This document shows, piece after piece, positions 8,619-18,400 of a DNA stretch of 64,000 nt. The stretch covers positions 62,001 to 126,000 of the forward strand of contig CAZXIJ010000011.1 of NCBI GenBank assembly GCA_964640725.1. Direction: 5' to 3'. The notes below the pieces were generated by a model. The model was not told where the DNA came from and ran no database searches. It saw nothing but the letters and a program-made list of their open reading frames with translations. The DNA comes from CALHVX01 sp964640725. GTDB lineage: Bacteria > Pseudomonadota > Gammaproteobacteria > Pseudomonadales > Azotimanducaceae. A program made the translations under genes and the position numbers. Numbering within the stretch: the stretch's first letter is position 1; each line of letters starts with the position of its first letter.

Positions 8619-8649
8619 TTAAGGGCGTGTCCGGGGGGCGTGCCCTTAA
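8619..8649 (+). terminator. Hairpin between sorB-like gene and carA
   Basis: TTAAGGGC (8619-8626) and GCCCTTAA (8642-8649) form a perfect 8-bp stem with a 15-base loop, 9 bases after the cytochrome stop. There is no T-tract, so it may be a weak terminator, or a processing or attenuation structure in the 178-bp carA leader. Confidence 0.4.
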
Positions 8650-8787
8650 TGCCATCTGGCCCGGGACTTTTGCGTCACTTGCACGTCAAGAGGCGGTTTG
8701 GACAGCCGCGCCCAGCCAGGCGGGACCGATCTCTCAGCGATCACGAAACGCGCCGCAACAGAGCGCGTAGCAGCACCAGGAATTACA

Positions 8788-9927
8788 TTGAAACCGGCGT
8801 TTCTCGCGTTAGAGGACGGCAGCATTTTCCGCGGCCAGTCCATAGGATCGGCTGGCCAAACGGTCGGCGAAGTTGTCTTCAACACCGCGATGACGGGCTA
8901 TCAGGAAATCCTCACGGATCCCTCGTACGCCCAGCAGATCGTGACCCTCACCTATCCGCAAATCGGCAACACCGGGATCAACCCGGAAGACGTCGAGTCG
9001 GACCGGATCTGGTCCGCGGGGCTGGTGATTCGCCAGACGCCGCGCCGGGTCAGCAACTGGCGGGCCACCCAGTCGCTGCAGGACTACCTGAACGATGCCG
9101 GCATCGTCGCGATCAGCGGCGTGGACACGCGCCGGCTGACGCGCCTGATTCGCGAGAAGGGCGCGCTGGCGGGGTGCATCGTTGCGGCGGCAGAAGACGG
9201 CGACCTGCAGAGCGAAGCGCAGGCTCTGGCGCAGGCGAAAGCCTTTCCCGGGCTCAAGGGCATGGATCTGGCCAAGACCGTCACCCGCTCGGAGCCCAGC
9301 CCCTGGCAGCAGGGCGTCTGGGACCTGGATGCGGGCTACCAGGACGTCAGCGACACCCGCTTTCATGTGGTGGCTTACGACTTTGGCGTCAAACACAACA
9401 TTCTGCGCCTGCTGGCCGACCGCGGCTGCCGCCTGACGGTGGTGCCGGCCCAGACCCCCGCCAGCGAGGTGCTGGCCATGAATCCGGACGGCGTGTTCCT
9501 GTCCAACGGCCCTGGCGATCCGGAGCCCTGCGACTACGCGGTCGATGCGATCAAGGCGCTGCTGGACGCGCAGATGCCCCTGTTTGGCATCTGCCTCGGT
9601 CACCAGTTGCTGGGCCTGGCCAGTGGTGCCAGGACGGTCAAAATGCCGCACGGCCATCACGGCGCCAACCACCCGGTGCAGGACCTGGCAACCCGCAAGG
9701 TCATGATCACCAGCCAGAACCACGGCTTTGCGATCGATGGCGACAGCCTGCCGGCTTGCCTGGAACCCACCCACCGGTCGCTCTTTGACGGCACCCTGCA
9801 GGGCATCCGCCACAAGGAGCGTCCGGCCTTTGGTTTTCAGGGCCACCCGGAAGCGAGCCCCGGCCCGCAGGATGTGCAACATCTGTTCGATGAGTTCGTC
9901 ACCCTGATGGAGGCGAACCATGCCTAA
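8788..9927 (+). CDS. carA: Carbamoyl-phosphate synthase small (glutaminase) subunit
   Basis: 379 aa. The frame is open from 8698, but the TTG at 8788 is chosen. AGGA lies 6 bases before it, and the protein then begins MKPAFLALEDG, as in CarA. It hydrolyses glutamine to supply ammonia to CarB for arginine and pyrimidine synthesis. The class I amidotransferase nucleophile is in LFGICLGHQLLGLA (about residue 269), and the His/Glu pair is in FQGHPEASPGPQD. It overlaps carB by 8 bp. Confidence 0.97.
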   Translation: MKPAFLALEDGSIFRGQSIGSAGQTVGEVVFNTAMTGYQEILTDPSYAQQIVTLTYPQIGNTGINPEDVESDRIWSAGLVIRQTPRRVSNWRATQSLQDYLNDAGIVAISGVDTRRLTRLIREKGALAGCIVAAAEDGDLQSEAQALAQAKAFPGLKGMDLAKTVTRSEPSPWQQGVWDLDAGYQDVSDTRFHVVAYDFGVKHNILRLLADRGCRLTVVPAQTPASEVLAMNPDGVFLSNGPGDPEPCDYAVDAIKALLDAQMPLFGICLGHQLLGLASGARTVKMPHGHHGANHPVQDLATRKVMITSQNHGFAIDGDSLPACLEPTHRSLFDGTLQGIRHKERPAFGFQGHPEASPGPQDVQHLFDEFVTLMEANHA

Positions 9928-12900
9928 AAGAGAAGACCTCAAAACCATTCTGATCATTGGTGCAGGCCCGATCGTGATCGGTCAGGCCTGTGAGTTCGAC
10001 TACTCCGGCGCCCAGGCCTGCAAGGCCCTGCGGGACGAGGGCTACCGCGTCGTGCTGGTCAACTCGAATCCGGCCACCATCATGACCGACCCGGCGATGG
10101 CGGATGCGACCTACGTTGAGCCCGTGGAGTGGCAAACGGTTGCCCGGATCATCGAGCGCGAGCGCCCGGAAGCGCTGCTGCCCACCATGGGCGGCCAGAC
10201 GGCGCTGAACTGCGCCCTCGACCTGGTGCGCGAAGGCGTGCTGGAAAAATTTGGCGTCGAGCTGATTGGCGCCGACCAGGATGCCATCGACAAGGCAGAA
10301 GACCGCGAGCGTTTCGACAAGGCCATGAAGCGGATCGGCCTGTCCTGCCCGCGCTCGGCAATTGCCCACAGCCTCGAAGAAGCGCTGCAGCACCAGGCGC
10401 GCCTGGGCTATCCCTGCGTGATCCGGCCGTCCTTTACCCTGGGCGGCAGCGGTGGCGGCATCGCCTACAACCAGGAAGAGTTTGTCGAGATCTGCACCCG
10501 GGGCCTGGACCTGTCGCCCACCAGCGAGCTGCTGATCGACGAGTCTCTGCTCGGCTGGAAAGAGTACGAGATGGAGGTGGTGCGGGACCGCAACGACAAC
10601 TGCATCATTATCTGCGCCATCGAGAATCTGGACCCCATGGGGGTGCACACCGGTGACAGCATTACCGTCGCGCCGGCGCAGACCCTGACGGACAAGGAAT
10701 ACCAGATCCTGCGGAACGCCTCGATCGCCGTGCTGCGCGAGATCGGCGTCGAGACCGGCGGCTCCAACGTGCAGTTCGCCATCGATCCGAAGGACGGCCG
10801 TATGGTCGTGATCGAGATGAACCCGCGCGTATCGCGGTCTTCGGCGCTGGCGTCCAAGGCCACCGGTTTCCCCATTGCCAAGGTTGCTGCCAAGCTGGCC
10901 GTGGGCTACACCCTGGACGAGCTGTCCAACGACATTACCGGCGGGCTGATCCCGTCGTCCTTCGAGCCCAGCATCGACTATGTCGTCACCAAAATTCCGC
11001 GCTTCACCTTCGAGAAGTTCGAGCAGGCCGACAGCCGCCTGACCACGCAGATGAAGTCCGTGGGCGAAGTCATGGCCATTGGCCGCACCTTTCAGGAATC
11101 CCTGCAGAAGGCCCTGCGCGGGCTGGAAACGAATCGCACCGGCTTCGACCCGATTCTGAATCTCGATGCGGAAGACGTGAAACTTGAGCTGAACCGCGAG
11201 CTGCAAACGCCTGGGCCGGAGCGGCTGTGGTACGTCGCTGACGGCTTCCGCTACGGCCTGTCGCTCGAGGATCTGTTTGAGCTGACATCGATCGACCCCT
11301 GGTTCCTGGCAGAAATCGAAGATCTGCTGCATTCCGAAGCGTCGCTGGCTGACCGCACCGTTGATCAGCTGCAGCGCGACGACTGGTACGCGCTCAAGCA
11401 GCAGGGCTTCTCCGATGCGCGGATGGCGACGCTGCTGGGCGCGTCAGAAGACTCGGTACGCGCCGCCCGGCAGAGCTTTGGCGTGCGCCCGGTCTACCGG
11501 CGGGTTGACACCTGTGCGGCCGAATTCCCGGCCAGCTCCGCCTACATGTACTCCACCTACGAGGAGGAGTGCGAGGCGAACCCCAGCGATCGCAAGAAGA
11601 TCATGGTGCTTGGGGGCGGGCCCAATCGTATTGGCCAGGGTATTGAGTTCGACTACTGCTGCGTGCACGCGGCGCTTGCCATGCGTGAGGACGGCTACGA
11701 GACCATCATGGTCAACTGCAATCCGGAGACGGTGTCGACGGACTACGACACCTCGGACCGCCTGTATTTCGAGCCCGTGACCCTCGAAGACGTCATGGCG
11801 ATTGTGGATCTGGAAAAGCCCGTGGGCGTCATCGTGCAGTTCGGTGGGCAAACGCCGCTGAAGCTGGTAGATAAGCTGGCGCAGCTCGGCGTCCCGATTA
11901 TCGGCACGAGCGCCGATGCCATCGATCGGGCGGAAGATCGGGAGCGCTTCAAGGGACTGCTCAGCAAGCTGGGTCTCAAGCAGCCGGACAACCGTACCGC
12001 CGTCGATGTCGAGAGCGGCATCGCCGGCGCTCGGGAGATTGGCTTCCCCATCGTGGTGCGGCCTTCTTACGTTCTGGGCGGCCGCGCGATGGAGATCGTC
12101 TACAGCACGGAAGACCTGAAGCGCTATATGCAAAACGCCGTTTCCGTGTCGAACGATGCACCGGTGCTGCTCGATCGCTTTCTGGATCAGGCGGTCGAAG
12201 TTGACGTCGACGCTGTGAGCGACGGCAAGCGGGTCGTGATCGGCGCGATCATGCAGCACATCGAGCAAGCGGGGGTGCACTCCGGCGACTCCGCTTGCTC
12301 GCTGCCGCCCTACCGGCTGAGCGAGCACATCCAGGACGAGATCCGCGATCAGGTTCGCGCCATGGCGCTGGAGCTGGGCGTGGTGGGCCTCATGAACGTG
12401 CAGCTCGCCGTGCAGGACGATGACGTGTACGTGCTCGAAGTGAATCCCCGGGCTTCGCGCACGGTTCCGTTCGTGTCCAAGAGCATCGGCGTGTCTCTGG
12501 CCAAGATTGCGGCGCGCTGTATGGCCGGCACCTCGCTGGAGGCGCAAGGCTTTACGGAAGAGATCGTGCCATCGCTCATTCATGTCAAGGAATCGGTCTT
12601 CCCCTTCGTGAAGTTCCCCGGGGTCGATCCGATCCTTGGTCCGGAAATGAAGAGCACGGGCGAAGTCATGGGCGTGGGCGAGAGCTTCGGGGAAGCGTTT
12701 TCGAAAGCGGCCCTGGCATCCGGGGTCATGCTGCCCACGGGCGGCAAGGCCTTCCTTTCCGTGAAAGCCTCAGACCGCGGGGAAGTGGGCGCTGTCGGCA
12801 AAGCGCTGGTCGATCTGGGCTTTTCCCTGGTGGCCACGCGCGGAACGGCCAAAGCCCTCGCTGCGGCGGGCGTCGACACCGAGATCGTCAACAAGGTCGC

Positions 12901-13144
12901 CGAGGGCCGGCCGCACGTCGTGGACATGCTCAAGAACGAGCAGCTGTCCCTGATCGTGAACACCACGGAAGGGCGCCAATCCATTGCGGACTCGGCGATG
13001 ATTCGGCGCTTCGCGCTGCAGAACAAAGTGTGTTACACCACGACCCTTGCCGGCGGCGATGCCTTTGCGATCGCGATCCGTACCGGTGCCGGGGAGCAGG
13101 TGCGCCCCCTGCAGGAACTCAAAACAGCACAGCAAGCGCGGTAG
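9920..13144 (+). CDS. carB: Carbamoyl-phosphate synthase large subunit
   Basis: 1074 aa, full length. It makes carbamoyl phosphate from bicarbonate, ammonia and two ATP. Two homologous ATP-grasp halves are visible: the first begins MPKREDLKTILIIGAGPIVIGQ, and the second (about residue 560) begins KIMVLGGGPNRIGQGIEFDY. A C-terminal allosteric MGS-like domain runs from about residue 940 (AFLSVKASDRGEV onward). The ATG at 9920 lies within the end of carA, so the two are translationally coupled. Confidence 0.98.
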   Translation: MPKREDLKTILIIGAGPIVIGQACEFDYSGAQACKALRDEGYRVVLVNSNPATIMTDPAMADATYVEPVEWQTVARIIERERPEALLPTMGGQTALNCALDLVREGVLEKFGVELIGADQDAIDKAEDRERFDKAMKRIGLSCPRSAIAHSLEEALQHQARLGYPCVIRPSFTLGGSGGGIAYNQEEFVEICTRGLDLSPTSELLIDESLLGWKEYEMEVVRDRNDNCIIICAIENLDPMGVHTGDSITVAPAQTLTDKEYQILRNASIAVLREIGVETGGSNVQFAIDPKDGRMVVIEMNPRVSRSSALASKATGFPIAKVAAKLAVGYTLDELSNDITGGLIPSSFEPSIDYVVTKIPRFTFEKFEQADSRLTTQMKSVGEVMAIGRTFQESLQKALRGLETNRTGFDPILNLDAEDVKLELNRELQTPGPERLWYVADGFRYGLSLEDLFELTSIDPWFLAEIEDLLHSEASLADRTVDQLQRDDWYALKQQGFSDARMATLLGASEDSVRAARQSFGVRPVYRRVDTCAAEFPASSAYMYSTYEEECEANPSDRKKIMVLGGGPNRIGQGIEFDYCCVHAALAMREDGYETIMVNCNPETVSTDYDTSDRLYFEPVTLEDVMAIVDLEKPVGVIVQFGGQTPLKLVDKLAQLGVPIIGTSADAIDRAEDRERFKGLLSKLGLKQPDNRTAVDVESGIAGAREIGFPIVVRPSYVLGGRAMEIVYSTEDLKRYMQNAVSVSNDAPVLLDRFLDQAVEVDVDAVSDGKRVVIGAIMQHIEQAGVHSGDSACSLPPYRLSEHIQDEIRDQVRAMALELGVVGLMNVQLAVQDDDVYVLEVNPRASRTVPFVSKSIGVSLAKIAARCMAGTSLEAQGFTEEIVPSLIHVKESVFPFVKFPGVDPILGPEMKSTGEVMGVGESFGEAFSKAALASGVMLPTGGKAFLSVKASDRGEVGAVGKALVDLGFSLVATRGTAKALAAAGVDTEIVNKVAEGRPHVVDMLKNEQLSLIVNTTEGRQSIADSAMIRRFALQNKVCYTTTLAGGDAFAIAIRTGAGEQVRPLQELKTAQQAR

Positions 13145-13149
13145 CCCTG

Positions 13150-13623
13150 ATGCCCATACCCATGACCAAAGAAGGCGAAACCGCCCTGCGCGATGAGCTC
13201 AAGCAGCGCAAGGGTACCCTTCGCGCCGAGATCACGCAGGCGATCGCCGAGGCTCGGGAGCACGGCGATCTGAAAGAAAACGCCGAATATCACGCAGCTC
13301 GGGAACAACAGAGCTTTAATGAAGGTCGCATACAGGAAATCGAAGGCAAGCTCGCGGACGCCCAGGTGATCGACGTGGCAAAGTTGCCTGCCACTGGCAA
13401 AGTGATCTTTGGCACCACGGTGACCGTGGCCGATGCAGACTCAGGCGAGACCAGGCGCTTCAAGATCGTTGGAGAAGATGAAGCAGACATCAAGCAGAAC
13501 AAGCTCTCGATCATGTCTCCGATTGCGCGCGCGCTGATTGGCAAACAGATCGGTGATGTGGCAGTGGTGGATACGCCCGGCGGCGAGCTGGAGTACGAAA
13601 TCGAAGAGGTCGAACACCTCTAG
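13150..13623 (+). CDS. greA: Transcription elongation factor GreA
   Basis: 157 aa. GreA stimulates the cleavage activity of backtracked RNA polymerase. The start ATG at 13150 is 5 bp after the carB stop; a second ATG at 13162 would begin MTKEGETALRDEL, so the exact start is uncertain by four codons. The N-terminal coiled coil with the acidic tip sequence HGDLKENAEYHAAREQQ is clear, followed by the FKBP-like C-terminal domain. The order carA-carB-greA is conserved in gammaproteobacteria. Confidence 0.96.
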   Translation: MPIPMTKEGETALRDELKQRKGTLRAEITQAIAEAREHGDLKENAEYHAAREQQSFNEGRIQEIEGKLADAQVIDVAKLPATGKVIFGTTVTVADADSGETRRFKIVGEDEADIKQNKLSIMSPIARALIGKQIGDVAVVDTPGGELEYEIEEVEHL

Positions 13624-13663
13624 CCGTTGCTGCCCGCTGCGTTGGCCCCGGAGTCTGGGCGCA

Positions 13664-15481
13664 GTGCTGCTCATTCCCGTTCTGCTGCTGTCCGGATGCC
13701 AGAGCCCGGGCCGGCAAGCGTCCGCTTCGCTCGACGCCCGAGCTGACCCCTCCGAGAGCCCAGCCCTTGCGATCAGGGTGTCCGTTGATCCCCTGGGCGA
13801 CGCCAAGCTGAGCGATTTGCTCCGCGACAACATCAACCTGTTCCTGTCGGTGCGCCAGCTGGCGGACCGTCGCCGCGCCGGTGCTTCTGACCGTGCCCAG
13901 CGATCGCTGACGCCGGCGGCAGTGCAGCGGGCGCATCAGCGAGCACCGGGGCAGATTCGCGAAGCGCTTGCGCCCTTTGGCTACTACGAGCCAGTGATCG
14001 TGCCGAAGCTCACCCGCACGGACGGCCTGTTTCGCGCCAGCTACCAGGTGGACCCCGGGCCGGCGACGCGGCTGCGCGAGGTCGACGTGCAGGTGTTCGG
14101 ACCGGCGGCGGACCTGCCCGAGGTGCGCTCCGCGCGAGCTGCGATCAATCTGTCGCCAGGCAAGCGCCTGCGGCATGCCCGCTACAGCGAGGCCAAGCAA
14201 GCGTTGCTCAACGCGGCCTACGATGCCGGCTTTCTGGATGCTGCCTACGAAACGGCGCTGTTGCAGGTCGACCGCGATGCGCGCACAGCGGATGTCACGC
14301 TGCACCTGCGCAGCGGCGAGCGTTACTACTTTGGCGAGTTCGAACTGCGCCAGGATGTGTTGCTTCCGCGCTTTGCCAACCGGTTTATCACCATTGAGCC
14401 CGGCACCCCCTTTGACGCACGCGAGCTGGTGGATCTGCAGCTGGTACTCGGCGACACGGACTACTTTGATGCGGTCACTGTGACTGCCGGCCGCAAAACT
14501 GCCGTGGGCCAGCGCGTGCCGGTCACCATCGACACGACGGCCAAGAAGCCCCAGCAATACACCGCGGGGCTCGGCTACGGCACCGACACCGGGCCCCGGG
14601 GCCGGATCGGGGTCGAGCTGCGGCGCCTCAATCGCCGCGGCCATCAGTTCAGCGCCGACCTGCAGGCGTCAGCGGTGCGCAACACCCTGGCCGCGGAGTA
14701 CCGGGTTCCGTTTCGCAATGTGGTCGAGGATCGCTATCGCTTTTTCGCTCGCGTCGATCAGGCCGAAGTAGGCGATGCGGAGACCGATCAGTTTTCTCTG
14801 GGCGTGCAGCGGGAAGAAACCTGGCTCGGGCTGCGGCGCCAGCTTTATCTGAAGTACGACGGCGAGAACTTTGCCTTTGGCGATGCACCGTCGCAGCAGT
14901 CGCGGCTGCTGATCGCCGGCGCCGCTCTGTCGTACCAGCGAGCGGACAACCCGCTGTTTGCGCGCAAGGGCGTCAGCGTCAATCTCGACGTGCACGGCGC
15001 GGAGCAGAGTCTGGCCTCGGAGACGACCTTTGTGCAGGCCATGCTGGGCGTGAACGCGGTCTGGCCCCTCGGCCTGCGCGGGCGCTTCCTGGTGCGCGGG
15101 GAGGCTGGCGTGATCGAGGCCGAAGACTTCGACCGGCTGCCCCCGGGGGAGCGATTTTTTACCGGCGGTGACCGCAGCGTGCGCGGTTATGCCTTTCAGA
15201 CCCTGTCGCCCACCAACGCGGCGGGCGACGATATTGGCGGCAGCCACCTGACCGTCGCCAGCATCGAGGCGGACTACCTGGTGCGCGGCAATCTCGGGCT
15301 GGCTGTGTTTGTTGATCACGGCGGGGCCGGGCAACGTTTTGGCGACGACCTGCGTAGCGGCGTGGGTATCGGGCTCCGCTACCGTTCGCCGGTGGGCATG
15401 GTTCGCATTGACCTGGCCCACCCCCTGGACGATGACGACAACGCGTTCCGGCTGCACCTGAGCCTGGGGCCAGACCTGTGA
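13664..15481 (+). CDS. tamA: TamA, Omp85-family outer-membrane assembly protein; lipobox-like N-terminus
   Basis: 605 aa from GTG 13664, which has GGAG 10 bases upstream. The frame is open back into greA (13538), and a CTG at 13637 would give a more basic signal start, so the N-terminus is unsettled. TamA works with TamB in the outer membrane and envelope. The protein has POTRA-like repeats up to about residue 300, then a C-terminal Omp85 beta barrel with the hallmark FFTGGDRSVRGY and a final barrel strand ending LHLSLGPDL. Oddly, the N-terminus contains LLLSGC, a lipoprotein-signal-peptidase motif not usual for TamA. It overlaps tamB by 4 bp (GTGA). Confidence 0.85.
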   Translation: MLLIPVLLLSGCQSPGRQASASLDARADPSESPALAIRVSVDPLGDAKLSDLLRDNINLFLSVRQLADRRRAGASDRAQRSLTPAAVQRAHQRAPGQIREALAPFGYYEPVIVPKLTRTDGLFRASYQVDPGPATRLREVDVQVFGPAADLPEVRSARAAINLSPGKRLRHARYSEAKQALLNAAYDAGFLDAAYETALLQVDRDARTADVTLHLRSGERYYFGEFELRQDVLLPRFANRFITIEPGTPFDARELVDLQLVLGDTDYFDAVTVTAGRKTAVGQRVPVTIDTTAKKPQQYTAGLGYGTDTGPRGRIGVELRRLNRRGHQFSADLQASAVRNTLAAEYRVPFRNVVEDRYRFFARVDQAEVGDAETDQFSLGVQREETWLGLRRQLYLKYDGENFAFGDAPSQQSRLLIAGAALSYQRADNPLFARKGVSVNLDVHGAEQSLASETTFVQAMLGVNAVWPLGLRGRFLVRGEAGVIEAEDFDRLPPGERFFTGGDRSVRGYAFQTLSPTNAAGDDIGGSHLTVASIEADYLVRGNLGLAVFVDHGGAGQRFGDDLRSGVGIGLRYRSPVGMVRIDLAHPLDDDDNAFRLHLSLGPDL

Positions 15482-18400
15482 GCCCGTTGCCTCGCAGGCT
15501 GGGCCGCGCAATCGGTTACGGGGCGGTGGCGCTGCTGATGCTGTTGCTCGTCTTCGTGATCCTTGCGCTTGCCCTGGCCAACACGGAGCGCGGCAGTCGC
15601 TGGGTGCTGGACGCTGCAGCTCGCTACCTGCCGGAAGGCCTGGAAATCGGCGCTCTGGAAGGCACCCTGGCATCGCCTCTAACGCTCCGACACCTGCGCT
15701 ACGAGGCGGAAGGACTGCACCTGGAACTGGAATTCGCCCGGGTCCATTGGCGCTTGCCCAGGCTCCTCGATCTGCAGGTACAGGTCGATGCGCTCGAGGC
15801 CCGGGGGCTGCGGGTGCGCCTCGAACCGGCAGCGCCCGCGTCGGCGCCGCCACCAGCTGCGGAACCGGCGCTGCTCGCTCTGCCCGTGGATCTGATCTTG
15901 AATCAGCTCGAGTTGCTGGACGCGTCCTTGCAGACCGGGCCGGCGTCCGAGGCGCAGCCACTGCTGCTCGATCGCCTCGCGCTGAACGCCCGCTGGACCG
16001 ACGATGGGCTGGCGATCACCGAGCTGCAGCTGCGTGCGCCGTTGCTGGACGTTGACGGTGCCGCCCGCCTGACGCCGCCCTCGGGCCTGGCGGCGGCGAC
16101 GCTGAGGCGGGGCCAGGCAAGGCTTGCGGCCTCGACGGTCGAGCTCGCGCTGACCGGTGACCTGCGGCCGGACAACCTGCACCCGCTGACGCTGACCCTG
16201 GCTGCAAACGGAACGCTGAACGCGCTGCGTATCGATGGGGCTGTGGCTGAGCCTTACGATCTGCAGCTCGCGGGCACGCTCACGGACCTGCTCGACCGCA
16301 TCGGTCTGGACCTGGCGCTGACAGCCCGGCGGCTGGCACCCGCGCGCATCGCGGCGATGCCCGTCGACGGCGCCGCCGGTGCGGCCAGCCTTGAAGTCCT
16401 CGGCGCGCTGCAGCTATCGGTTCAGGGCGATCTGACCGAGCTGCTCGTTGATGGCGAGGCATCTTTAACGGGCCCGGTGTGGGAGGTCCTGGCGGGCCCG
16501 CCCGCAGCCGGGCCCGGCGCTTCGGAAACCGCGATCAGCGCCGACCTGTCGTTGGTCTACTCTCCGGAAAGGCTCCGTATCGCCGCTTTGTCGCTGCGCG
16601 AACAGACCGACGGCCTGGCTGACGGCGCGACGTTCGGCGCCCGGGGCCTGATTGAGCTGGGCGGAGCGAGGCCGGCCCTCGATCTCCAGGCCCAATGGCA
16701 GCACCTGCGCTGGCCGTTGCTCGAGGGGCCGGCGGTGCGCAGCAAGCGCGGCGAGCTGACCGTGCTCGGGGTGCTGGACGACTACCGCGCCGTGCTGGAG
16801 GCGACAGTGCTCACCGCTGCCCCGGGCTCGCCGAACGGCTCGCCGAACGGCTTGCCGGACGACTCGCCCGAGGACCTGAACAAGGGCGCGCCAGTGGCCG
16901 GTACCCTGCAGCTCACCGGGGCGGGCAGCGCGACGGCCTTCCGGGTAGACGAGCTGGCGCTGGCTGCCTTTGGGGGTAACGCCCATGGCCAGGGCCAGCT
17001 CGACTGGGCAGATGGCCTGAACGGCGAATTGCAGCTCGATCTGCAGGGATTGGATTTCGGCGCGCTGGCGCCGCAGTGGGCGGGCGCCGTCAACGGCGTC
17101 GTCGATGCGCAGCTGAGTCAGGACGACGCGCAGGCCCCGCTGGCGCTGGTTCTCGCCCCGCTCCAGCTCGATGGCGAGCTGCGCGGTCAGCCGCTGCAGG
17201 TGGATCTCGCTCTGACCGCGCAGTTGGTCCAGGGCAATGACGCGGTGCCCCTGGTGCTGGCGGTGCAGCGGGGCACGGCGCGGCTGGGCGACAACCGGAT
17301 AGCGCTGGCCGGCGAGCTGACCGAGACCGCGCTGGCGCTGACCTTCGACCTGCAGGCGGCGGACGTCTCGCAGCTGGAGGATTCGCTGCGCGGTTCTCTG
17401 GCGGCGATCGGCGCGGTCGGTGGCACCTGGCAGCAGCCAGAGCTGCGGGGCACGATTGACGTGCCCGTGCTGACGGTGGCGGGACAGCGCGTCGAGGCGC
17501 TGAATGGAACCCTGGCGCTCGGCCTCAGCCCGACCTTCGATCAGTCAGTGCAGATCGAGCTGGCTGCCCTTGCCGGTGACCTGGCCCTTGGCGCCACAAC
17601 GCTCGCGCTGCACGGGCCGCTCGCGGATCATCGGCTGAGCATCGCTACTCGCCTGGTGACGCCCGCAGATCCGCTCGGCCTGACGCTCCAGCAGCAAGGC
17701 ACCGCGCGCGGCTTGCCGGAGCAGCTGGCGGGCTATCAGCGCGCCGATGCTCTCGCGGCGTTCGTCTACGAGTTTGCACTGGCAGAGCTGGCTCTGACCC
17801 TGCCCTCGGCCGAAACGCTCAGCCTGCGCGAGGGGGGCAACGGGCGGCTGGCGTCGGCTACCCAGTCCCTGTCGCTCGCGCGCACCTGCCTGGCCGGTGA
17901 TGTCGCGACGCTGTGTGCCGCGCTGACACTGGCCGCCGATCGAGACGGGGCGGCGACCCTGGCGCTGAACGCCGTGCCGTTGCCCTGGGCCAACCCCTGG
18001 CTGCCGCCGGAGCTGAGGCTGGCCGGTAACCTGTCTGGAGAAGGGCAGCTGCGGTTGCCTGCCGGCGCGGGCCTCGAGCCGGAAGGTCAGCTGGCGCTGA
18101 AGGTCGCTGACGTGGCGCTGGCCCGGGGCGATGACGTGGTGCTGCGGTTTGAGCCGCTGACCCTGGACGTCTCAGCGGACGCCAGCGGTGCCGCGCTGCG
18201 CGCCGAACTGCCCCTCGCGCAAGCGGGGCCAGCCGCCTCGCCTGCGGGTGCCGGTGCCAGCATCCGCCTCAGCCTGCAGCCGAGTGCTGCGCCGATCCAG
18301 GAACGGCCGCTTGCGGGAGACTTTCAGCTAAGGCTGCCGGACCTGTCCTGGGTCGCCGAGCTGGCGCCGGAGGTTGGCCGGCTGGAGGGTCGCCTGGATG

